DNA of 5,726 nucleotides from NCBI GenBank assembly GCA_013140405.1, contig JABFSV010000226.1, positions 1-5,726 of the forward strand, given 5' to 3'. The notes below the pieces were generated by a model, which had not been told where the DNA came from, did no database searches, and was given only the letters and a program-made list of their open reading frames with translations. A program made the position numbers and the translations under genes. Of the stretch, positions 1 through 5,726 are shown piece after piece (the first letter of the stretch is position 1; every line of letters starts with the position of its first letter). This stretch comes from Methyloglobulus sp. GTDB lineage: Bacteria; Pseudomonadota; Gammaproteobacteria; Methylococcales; Methylomonadaceae.

Positions 1-3000
1 GCGCCACTTCAAACCCGGCAGGCAGTAAGTCCTGGATGGCGATATTGTCTATCCAGTCCCGGTCGATGGCGCGCATGCGGATTTGTACGGTGATTTCTTC
101 GCCCAGTTTTACCTTATCGACGCTTTTGCCTTGTGCATTTAGATAGGTGCGCTGGATTTCCAGGCCGTGCTGCACGGCTTGTTTGGGTAATTGCTTATCA
201 AAGCCCGATTCTGAAACCGCATAAAACAAAGGCAGATTGCTTGGGCCGTTAAAGCGCAAACTTTGCGTGGTTTCCGGGAAGGTAGCGCGCGGTGCGATAG
301 TTTGCGGCAAGGTTAAGGGTTGTTGTTTGCCGTTGGAGTCGATAAATATAATCGCCATTTGCTTCATAGCTTCTGCTGGGACAGCATCGCTATAAGCCTG
401 ATACGCCATTAAAAAGTAAGCGGAAGACAAGGTGTTGAAACGATTTTCCTGTATCGCTTTGGCGATGTTTTGAAGATACGCAGGCGGCAGTTTTTTTAAC
501 GCATCCGGAAAATGTTTCGCTAACAGGTAGAGGGTTTGAGCGTCCCGAATCATCGGATCGTAATAACTTTGGAACTGATAAGCGTCATTTGTCTGTCCCA
601 GATTTTTGAGCGGCGTTACCAGTAAGTCTTTGGCTTCGTCCTGTTGTTGCAGCAATTGGTAACTGGCGGCCAGATAAACGGCGGTTAAATCCTGCCGCCA
701 TGCTTCATCCTGAAAATTGTTGTGCAGGGATTCGCGGATGCCTGCCAGCATCGTGGTGGTAACCGTGCCTTGACGGGTTAATAGATAAGCGGCATACGCC
801 CGTACACGCAAGCCTACCAAAGTATTAGCCGGGTTAGCGGCAAGGGTTTGCACGTAAGCCAGGGTTTTCTTGAACATATCCTCCGGCACGGCTTTTCCGT
901 TAGCCTGGGCTTCCATCAACATGTGCAGCGCGTAAATGCTAGCAAATTCATTTGCTTGCGGCGTAGCGCCCCATAAGCCGAAACCGCCTTCGGCATTTTG
1001 CCGGCTGCGCAGTACCGAAATCAAATTTAACCAGTCATTCTCACTGAAACGAGCCGTCATTTCGGCGGTAAATTCCGGGTATTTGCTTAACACCAATGCC
1101 GGAACCGTCTTGCTGATGAGCTGCTCGGTACAACTGTGGGTAAAATTATCCAGGTAATCGGTCAAGCCTGAGACCGCAATCAATGGCAAGGGCGAAATCC
1201 CGGCGCTGACTTTACGCTGCTGCGAATAGAGTTGCCGCTGGATAGGGACATCTTGCTGCGTTTTAAAACTGCCCAAACGCAAGCTCGACATTCTCGGGAT
1301 GGCTGGCCGGATACTGAGATCGGCATGCATGTGGGAGGTATGCCCGGCACTGGAGGCTTCAAAACTTAGCGTAGCATTGCCCAAGGTGACTTTTTCGACA
1401 TCCCGCGTCTTGATGCGGAATGTGGACACGCCTTCATGCCCTTCGGCAATTGTCAGCGTTTGCTCAGTTTGGCCTTGTACCTGCAATTGCGGCGGAACCG
1501 TTAATCTAATCTGCACAGGCGCTTTATCGCCGGAGCCTTTTATATTGTTGGCGAGCGCCACGCTCACGGTAAACTCATCGCCGGGTGCCGCCATGAAAGG
1601 CGCATTCGGGGTAATGATCAAATCATCGCGTACCTGGGTTTGCTGAACGGCAGTGGCGATTTTTCCGTCGTTAACCGCAATCGCCAGTACCCGCATACTG
1701 CCATTAAAAGTTTCTGGCACTTGGTAATGCACCACGGTTTCTTTGTTCAAGTCAATTATTCCCGACCAGAAAACCGCCGGTTTATCATGCTTGCGTTTGA
1801 AGGGATTAAGCAGGGATGAGGCAGGTTCTTCCTCTTCTTCGCCATCGCCGCCCGGCGCGGAAAGCTGCATCAGCTTCTTGAATTCCGGCAGGATCAAATC
1901 CAGAATTTGGGTGGTATCGACATCCAGTTGCCGCTTCTGGAAAAAATAGCTTAACGGATCGGGGTTTTTATAACGCGCGACCTGCAAAATGCCTTCATCG
2001 ACGGCGAACACGACCACACGCCCTGGTTCGGCGCTTTGCAATTTCATGTCCAGCGTTTCGCCGGGCTTAATAAGCTCCGGCACGGTGAGCGTTAACAGTT
2101 GTTGATGTTGCGTAAGGCTTACTTTAAACGGCGCAGCGCCGTAGGAAAGCGGACTCATGAAAATTTCATCCGAACCCGGCTCGCGCATGTACTGCACGGT
2201 GAGATAACCGTTGCCCATCAGCTCTTTCGGCACTTCGATGCTTTGCACTGTGGATTGGGTGTCGGCTTTGAACCAGGTACTGGCGTAAACCTTATCGCGC
2301 TCGATGGTTATCAAACCCGCGCCCGTATAAGGCGCGCGAATGTTTACGGTAATTTTGTCGCCCGGTGCATATTCGGTTTTATCCAGCGTTAATTGCAGCT
2401 CGGCATCACGATCCAGGCTACGCGATACATTGCCCTGCCCAGCCACGGTGTAATCAATTCGGGCTAGTTGCAAGCCTGCCGCATCTCGCACCAGATAGCT
2501 GTAATCGCCCGGCGTAGCGCTATCCAGACGTAAGTCCTTTCCGGTTAGTGGAATGGTTATATCGGTTTTTCTCAGGTTGATTTCTTTGGTGCGCGATTCG
2601 TAGCGGTAAGTGCCATCGTCCTGCTTGGTCAATACCGATAAGACCTTACGTTCCAATAACTCCAACGTCAGTTTGTCCGTTGAGCTTTGCTTGAGTTGCG
2701 GATCGATGGCGATAAAGTGGAGATTGCGCTCGGCATCCTTGGCGACAAAATTCAACGCGCCATCAGCCTTATAACCAACCAGGAACGGCATATCGGACAC
2801 CAGTACGCCGGTTTCGGCCGCAACGCTGCGTCCGCCAGCTGCTTCAAACGCCTGCGCGGTAAGATCAAGCCGGTAAGTTGCGCCCTGGTATTTTTCCAAG
2901 CCCAACGAAAGTACCGCATTGCCTAAGGTATCCGTGGTGGTAGGCGTTAAGGTTTCGGTGTAGCTTTGTTTGGCGACGTGCGGATCGTAAAAATGATAAT

Positions 3001-5629
3001 CGTGGTAACGTTTGAATTCCGGCAACGTGGGCTGCAAGCTTATATCGGCGGTGACTTGACGTGCTTCCGCTGGTGCGCCGTAAAGGTTTTGGACATTAAT
3101 CAACGCCTGTAAATCCTTTGGATGCAGCCAGCCCTCGGTTGCCGGTTTAGAAAATTTGGCTGCGATTTTCATCCGATCCGGTTGGAATTCTTCGACCTTG
3201 ACCTTCGTGTGGCCTAACAATTGGGCGGATTTATTGTCCTTGACGGTATATAAGTTAACTGAATAAGCGCCTGTCGCCGATGATTCCAAGGTGCTATAGG
3301 TTAGTTCGTTGAAACCGCCAGCCGCAAGGTTTAGCTTCTCGCGTTTGACCGTCAAGCCACGAGGGTCGAGGATTTCCGCTTCCAGCGGCATTCCTGTTAA
3401 TGGGGCATTCCAGCCGCTGGTTTTCATAATCATGCCAATATGCATGGTATCGCCGGGACGGTAAATGCCGCGATCAGAAAATAGATAAGCATCGAGTTGG
3501 TTGGAATCATCGGCATTTTCCGCGCCGCCTACATCAAAACGGGAGAAATTCAGTTTACGGTCGTTACGCTGTAAGGGCAAAAAGCTCATGTCGCCTTGAT
3601 AACGCACGAGGTAAAGCATTGGTTCGCGGTCGTTTTCCAAGCCGGATAGTTTGGCAAAACGGACTTTGCCGTCCGCATCTGTCGTGCCATGCATTATCGC
3701 TAAGCCGTTTTTGGCGATGATTTCCACTTCCGCGCCCGCTTGCGGCTGACCGGTCTGGATGGATTGCACGAATACGACCTGGCTGCCGTTATGTTCGGTT
3801 TTGGCGATAATGCCCAAATCGGTGATCAGGATCAGACGCTTATCTTCAACCCTGCTTTCTTCGCTTTGGGAATCCTCTGATGACGTTTCAGATTCTTCGC
3901 TGTCATCGGCATCCTGGGCGCTTTCATTGGAGTTTTCTGCTTTATCCGTTTGTTGCAGTGGCTTATAGTCGTTGGCTTTCACAAAAAAGATGCCACGTTT
4001 ATTCTGGCCTTGCTGGTCAATCAGGTAAGGGCTTAAATCAACCGGCTGATAATGGGCTTTGCCTTTTTCCAACACAGGCAAAGGTACTTCTAGCTCGAAG
4101 CGTTCACTGACATTATCAGAGCTAAAATTATCTTTAAATTCGGGTTTGCCGAAATCGCCGTCACTTTGAGAGACTAAATGCTGTAACTGTTCGGGCAAAA
4201 CTCTGCCTAGCTCAATTTTTACGCCTGCAACATCGCGAACCATGAGCGCGATTTTCTTTTCCCCGCTTAAAGTCAACAACGAGCCTTCGCCCATGATTTG
4301 CAGTTCTTTGGGGTACTCGGGGACAACCACCGGTTGGTTGTATTTTGCCGATAACAAATAACCGCCGAAAGATTCCAAGCCTTTATCGACGCTGACCCAT
4401 AATGTCCGTTTAACATCGGCATGCACCAGAAAACTGTGTAACTGCGAATAATCGTTTTCGGCGGGTAACGATTTTATTTCGACCCGTTGGCTTTGCGCTA
4501 AAACGTCATCGGTAACGTCGTTATTACTCCAGTAATAAGGCTGGGTTCGATCAATATCAGGATTCTTAGGGAATTCCGGTAATTGCCAGACTTTTATCGC
4601 TTTCATGATGGCTTTTTCACTGACCGGAAGCGAGGTCGAAACCATTAACACCTGATCCTGGGCTTGAGTCTTTGGATTCGGCGTGACCACGACTTGTGCA
4701 TCGCTCACACTCAAGCCATAGTATTTTCCAGGCACGGCCACTTCAGCGCTCAATGGCTGATCGTAAGCCGCATCAGAACCAGCAGCCTGAATGCCCTCTT
4801 TAACAGTCAGCGTGGCAATTTGATTATCGCGCGGAACCGGCAAAGTTTCCGAATGGATATAGGCATTCAATTTCAACTTGTCGTAAGTTACCGTGAAATT
4901 AAGCGCTTTCTCATCCTTAGCATTACCTGCCGCATTGTTGAGTTTTAAGTCTATCTTTTTTTCTAAAAGTGCCGAGTCGACCGGATGTGTGAAGTGCAAT
5001 TGAAAAATGGTCTTTTTTAAGGTTGGATCGATTTGATCCTGAAAAAACTCAGCTTTATCTAAAGAAGCGGCAAACTTGGTGGTGGTAAATTCAAATTCGT
5101 CACGGGCAAGCAAAATTTGTTTGGCAACGAGCGACTCATCGAGTTTTACCTGATGCACACTGCTAACCGGCCAATCTTTCTCCGGCCTGAATTCCAGGGA
5201 TTTATCGTCAAGCCAATGCCAACGTCCGCTGATAGTCGGTTTAATGACAATACCTTGGGTAATATCCTTGCCGACTTGATCTAACGGTGCAACCGAGGCA
5301 TTAAAGTTAATTAACAGGGGTTGGGGAGCTTCATCCTTTTCGATAGCCGTACGTTCGGGTTCTGTTACCGCAAAATCAATACGGACAGGTTGCGGTCGGT
5401 TTTGCCACCATTGATATCCGAACCAGCCTGTGGCGGTAATACCGCACAATAGGGCAAGAATACCAAAACTGACTAACGGTTTTGCTTTGGCAGTTTGCCA
5501 CAGTTTTGCCACGATAGCTCTCAGCGCAATTAACCAGCCGGGTTGTTGCCAACTCCAATTGCCGAAAAGGGTAATTAAAGTCGTTAAGATAAAAAACCGG
5601 ATTTTTTGAAAAGCAGCTGAAACCTTCAT
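1..5629 (-). CDS. Membrane-anchored bacterial alpha-2-macroglobulin (MG2/A2M/thioester-domain protein), 3' end cut by window
   Basis: The frame is open for 1876 codons and runs off the left edge, so the C-terminus is missing. Family members trap proteases: cleavage of a bait loop triggers a conformational change and an internal Cys-Gln thioester links covalently to the attacker. Visible signs, in order, are an N-terminal anchor (hydrophobic 51-75), a macroglobulin-like domain with GRWHW at 135-139 and W153, SDRGIYRPGD at 718-727 (MG2 signature), VDEG at 1210-1213 (bait-region domain), FWSG at 1287-1290 opening the A2M domain, CTEQ at 1500-1503 (thioester), QNAEGGFGLWG in the helical thioester domain, and DLLPAGFE at 1867-1874 (last macroglobulin domain). 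At more than 1876 residues it is longer than E. coli YfhM or YfaS (roughly 1530-1650). The ATG at 5629 is chosen because an in-frame TAG lies one codon upstream of it and AAAGGA sits six bases before it. Function is inferred from the family; the family call itself is secure. Confidence 0.97.
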   Translation of the reverse strand, partial: MKVSAAFQKIRFFILTTLITLFGNWSWQQPGWLIALRAIVAKLWQTAKAKPLVSFGILALLCGITATGWFGYQWWQNRPQPVRIDFAVTEPERTAIEKDEAPQPLLINFNASVAPLDQVGKDITQGIVIKPTISGRWHWLDDKSLEFRPEKDWPVSSVHQVKLDESLVAKQILLARDEFEFTTTKFAASLDKAEFFQDQIDPTLKKTIFQLHFTHPVDSALLEKKIDLKLNNAAGNAKDEKALNFTVTYDKLKLNAYIHSETLPVPRDNQIATLTVKEGIQAAGSDAAYDQPLSAEVAVPGKYYGLSVSDAQVVVTPNPKTQAQDQVLMVSTSLPVSEKAIMKAIKVWQLPEFPKNPDIDRTQPYYWSNNDVTDDVLAQSQRVEIKSLPAENDYSQLHSFLVHADVKRTLWVSVDKGLESFGGYLLSAKYNQPVVVPEYPKELQIMGEGSLLTLSGEKKIALMVRDVAGVKIELGRVLPEQLQHLVSQSDGDFGKPEFKDNFSSDNVSERFELEVPLPVLEKGKAHYQPVDLSPYLIDQQGQNKRGIFFVKANDYKPLQQTDKAENSNESAQDADDSEESETSSEDSQSEESRVEDKRLILITDLGIIAKTEHNGSQVVFVQSIQTGQPQAGAEVEIIAKNGLAIMHGTTDADGKVRFAKLSGLENDREPMLYLVRYQGDMSFLPLQRNDRKLNFSRFDVGGAENADDSNQLDAYLFSDRGIYRPGDTMHIGMIMKTSGWNAPLTGMPLEAEILDPRGLTVKREKLNLAAGGFNELTYSTLESSATGAYSVNLYTVKDNKSAQLLGHTKVKVEEFQPDRMKIAAKFSKPATEGWLHPKDLQALINVQNLYGAPAEARQVTADISLQPTLPEFKRYHDYHFYDPHVAKQSYTETLTPTTTDTLGNAVLSLGLEKYQGATYRLDLTAQAFEAAGGRSVAAETGVLVSDMPFLVGYKADGALNFVAKDAERNLHFIAIDPQLKQSSTDKLTLELLERKVLSVLTKQDDGTYRYESRTKEINLRKTDITIPLTGKDLRLDSATPGDYSYLVRDAAGLQLARIDYTVAGQGNVSRSLDRDAELQLTLDKTEYAPGDKITVNIRAPYTGAGLITIERDKVYASTWFKADTQSTVQSIEVPKELMGNGYLTVQYMREPGSDEIFMSPLSYGAAPFKVSLTQHQQLLTLTVPELIKPGETLDMKLQSAEPGRVVVFAVDEGILQVARYKNPDPLSYFFQKRQLDVDTTQILDLILPEFKKLMQLSAPGGDGEEEEEPASSLLNPFKRKHDKPAVFWSGIIDLNKETVVHYQVPETFNGSMRVLAIAVNDGKIATAVQQTQVRDDLIITPNAPFMAAPGDEFTVSVALANNIKGSGDKAPVQIRLTVPPQLQVQGQTEQTLTIAEGHEGVSTFRIKTRDVEKVTLGNATLSFEASSAGHTSHMHADLSIRPAIPRMSSLRLGSFKTQQDVPIQRQLYSQQRKVSAGISPLPLIAVSGLTDYLDNFTHSCTEQLISKTVPALVLSKYPEFTAEMTARFSENDWLNLISVLRSRQNAEGGFGLWGATPQANEFASIYALHMLMEAQANGKAVPEDMFKKTLAYVQTLAANPANTLVGLRVRAYAAYLLTRQGTVTTTMLAGIRESLHNNFQDEAWRQDLTAVYLAASYQLLQQQDEAKDLLVTPLKNLGQTNDAYQFQSYYDPMIRDAQTLYLLAKHFPDALKKLPPAYLQNIAKAIQENRFNTLSSAYFLMAYQAYSDAVPAEAMKQMAIIFIDSNGKQQPLTLPQTIAPRATFPETTQSLRFNGPSNLPLFYAVSESGFDKQLPKQAVQHGLEIQRTYLNAQGKSVDKVKLGEEITVQIRMRAIDRDWIDNIAIQDLLPAGFEVA
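2..166 (-). other. Start of C-terminal macroglobulin domain (residues 1822-1876, truncated by window)
   Basis: GLEIQRTYL, then VDKVKLGEEITVQIRMRA and NIAIQDLLPAGFEVA, is the typical opening of the last beta domain of bacterial alpha-2-macroglobulins (bMG10-like). That domain normally packs near the thioester and shields it. Only its first half is present. Position 1 is the first base of the next codon, and the remaining part of the domain and the stop lie beyond the left edge. Confidence 0.85.
410..1162 (-). other. Thioester domain (about residues 1490-1740)
   Basis: After a run of beta-type sequence the composition turns alpha-helical. It carries the thioester motif near its start, then WLNLISVLRSRQNAEGGFGLWG and repeated helices rich in Ala, Leu, Gln and Tyr (for example FASIYALHMLMEAQANG and LTAVYLAASYQLLQQQDEA). 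This matches the alpha/alpha toroid of thioester-containing proteins, where GGFGLWG-like turns recur. The domain presents the thioester for covalent capture of a protease. Boundaries are estimated from the change in composition. Confidence 0.88.
1121..1132 (-). other. Thioester motif CTEQ (Cys1500-Gln1503)
   Basis: The motif reads FTHS-CTEQ-LISK. Cys1500 and Gln1503 have the spacing that forms the internal thioester in the family (CxEQ; GCGEQ in animals, CLEQ in E. coli YfhM). The residue before the Cys is Ser, not the usual Gly, and the preceding Tyr-Pro-Tyr of many relatives is Phe-Thr-His here. With both reactive residues kept, the bond is probably formed. E. coli YfaS, by contrast, is reported to lack the motif. 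Confidence 0.85.
1490..1771 (-). other. A2M domain (about residues 1287-1380)
   Basis: The segment starts FWSGIIDLN and continues with VVHYQVPETFNGSMRVLAIA, the expected pattern of the A2M domain: a Trp near the start, then a PExxxGxMRVxAxA strand pair. It is followed by a conserved-looking stretch DDLIITPNAPFMAAPGDEF, which begins the next macroglobulin domain. The right-hand limit is approximate. Confidence 0.85.
1772..1861 (-). other. Charged flexible loop, candidate bait region (residues 1257-1286)
   Basis: This loop lies between the bait-region domain (VDEG at 1210-1213, then a Pro-rich, hydrophobic stretch) and the A2M domain that opens at FWSG 1287. It contains Gly-Gly-Asp-Gly, five consecutive Glu (1264-1268), then Pro, Ala, Ser-Ser and a basic cluster Lys1278-Arg1279-Lys1280. 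In macroglobulins the protease-sensitive bait segment lies just before the A2M domain, so an exposed loop here with a dibasic site is a reasonable candidate. The assignment is inferred from position and composition. The loop may instead be only a domain linker. Confidence 0.5.
3449..3478 (-). other. MG2 signature motif (residues 718-727)
   Basis: SDRGIYRPGD followed by TMHIGMIMK is the hallmark of the macroglobulin MG2 domain, comparable to the TDKxxYxPGxxV pattern of animal alpha-2-macroglobulins and complement C3. Asp719, Tyr723, Pro725 and Gly726 are all kept. This is the strongest single family identifier in the first half of the protein. Confidence 0.92.
3842..3934 (-). other. Ser/Asp/Glu-rich acidic linker (residues 566-596)
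   Basis: Thirty-one residues containing 13 Asp/Glu and 9 Ser, with one Arg and no aromatic residue. They separate the N-terminal macroglobulin block, which ends in a strand-like segment RGIFFVKANDY, from the next domain, which begins KRLILITDLG. The composition indicates a disordered hinge. It interrupts what is normally a continuous run of beta domains and partly explains the extra length. It could also be a calcium-binding or protease-accessible stretch; nothing in the sequence decides this. Confidence 0.8.
5405..5629 (-). other. N-terminal cytoplasmic/membrane anchor of the macroglobulin (residues 1-75)
   Basis: Residues 51-75 form a long hydrophobic stretch (PLVSFGILALLCGITATG, then a Trp/Tyr-rich end with W69, Y72, W74 and W75). 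It is preceded by K42, K48 and K50 and followed by R78 and the first beta domain. This fits a signal-anchor with the N-terminus inside and the body in the periplasm. Cys62 is preceded by Leu-Leu, not Gly or Ala, so it does not make a lipobox and the protein is probably not a lipoprotein, unlike YfhM. A second, weaker hydrophobic patch at 12-22 is followed by a Trp-rich stretch (W25, W27, W32). It is flanked by positive residues on both sides (K9, R11; R37, K42), which suggests an in-plane or re-entrant segment. Topology is inferred by eye from hydrophobicity and charge. Confidence 0.75.
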
Positions 5630-5635
5630 TAGCTA

Positions 5636-5641
5636 TCCTTT
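5636..5641 (-). promoter_or_regulatory. Ribosome binding site AAAGGA
   Basis: Read on the minus strand, AAAGGA is followed by six bases and then the ATG at 5629. The match to the Shine-Dalgarno consensus and the spacing support this start. No other in-frame start is possible upstream, because TAG occurs at 5635-5633. Confidence 0.85.
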
Positions 5642-5654
5642 ATTTACCAAATAG

Positions 5655-5668
5655 GCTGGTTTGCCAGC
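5655..5668 (-). other. Short perfect inverted repeat in the leader
   Basis: GCTGG, four bases, then CCAGC forms a five-pair GC-rich stem between the putative promoter and the ribosome binding site. It lacks a T-run, so it is not a convincing terminator. It could be a leader hairpin or a small operator half-site pair, or chance. The rest of the 5630-5726 stretch shows no gene. Confidence 0.3.
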
Positions 5669-5695
5669 GAGACTGTGAAACAATTAAATGTTGGT

Positions 5696-5724
5696 AGTAT
5701 AAACCTAGTCTTTTACCCAGTTAT
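5696..5724 (-). promoter_or_regulatory. Possible sigma70-type promoter for the macroglobulin gene
   Basis: On the minus strand TATACT (5701-5696) matches the -10 consensus at five of six positions. It is preceded, after exactly 17 bases, by ATAACT (5724-5719), a poor -35 match (three of six). Transcription would start near 5689, leaving a leader of about 60 bases. The gene could equally be read through from an upstream gene outside the window. Confidence 0.3.
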
Positions 5725-5726
5725 AT

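Noticed and set aside
936..1157. Open frame of 73 codons on the plus strand, and similar plus-strand frames across 1299-4948
   Set aside because: They all lie opposite the continuous macroglobulin frame, have no recognisable domain and no operon arrangement, and are shadows of the coding strand.
1180..1362. Minus-strand open frame of 60 codons
   Set aside because: It is out of frame with, and entirely inside, the macroglobulin gene, whose own frame is intact and family-like here.
5438..5452. Possible lipobox around Cys62 (ALLC)
   Set aside because: Leu at the position before Cys is not accepted by lipoprotein signal peptidase, and the Cys lies in the middle of a long hydrophobic span far from the N-terminus.
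5376..5558. Minus-strand open frame of 60 codons overlapping the start of the main gene
   Set aside because: It is out of frame with the main gene, its protein has no recognisable features, and the main frame encodes the membrane anchor in this stretch.
5705..5725. Possible tail of an upstream gene (six codons ending in TAG on the minus strand)
   Set aside because: Six codons at the window edge cannot be told from chance; more sequence to the right would be needed.

Overview
The window is almost entirely one gene. A single uninterrupted reading frame runs on the minus strand from an ATG at 5629 to the left edge, giving 1876 complete codons with no stop, frameshift or insertion. It continues beyond position 1, so the 3' end is missing. 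The product is a very large, membrane-anchored bacterial alpha-2-macroglobulin (MG2/A2M/thioester-domain family, sometimes annotated 'large extracellular alpha-helical protein'). Proteins of this family are thought to act as periplasmic protease traps and are related to the broad-spectrum inhibitors of animal innate immunity.

Layout, reading right to left along the gene: 5726-5630 is a 97-base leader with a plausible sigma70-type promoter, a small hairpin and a good Shine-Dalgarno. Residues 1-80 form a cytoplasmic/membrane anchor. Residues about 80-560 are N-terminal macroglobulin-like beta domains. Residues 566-596 are a Ser/Asp/Glu-rich linker. Residues about 600-1200 are further macroglobulin domains, including the diagnostic SDRGIYRPGD motif of MG2. 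Residues about 1200-1290 are the bait-region domain with a charged flexible loop, and residues about 1287-1380 the A2M domain. Residues about 1490-1740 are the alpha-helical thioester domain with a CTEQ motif (Cys1500, Gln1503). The start of the last macroglobulin domain (from about 1822) is cut by the window edge. In my reading the protein has only two cysteines, one in the membrane segment and the thioester Cys.

The inner-membrane anchor with an exported body indicates a Gram-negative bacterium. Moderate GC, mixed TTA/TTG/CTG leucine codons and the family itself suggest a gammaproteobacterium, possibly a methanotroph-like lineage; that last point is only an impression. In E. coli the family member YfhM lies beside pbpC (penicillin-binding protein 1C). 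Whether such a partner lies downstream here cannot be seen. I find no RNA gene, mobile element, CRISPR array or second gene, and the other short open frames on both strands are shadows of this gene. I see no evidence of an undescribed system; the points worth a second look are variations within a known family.
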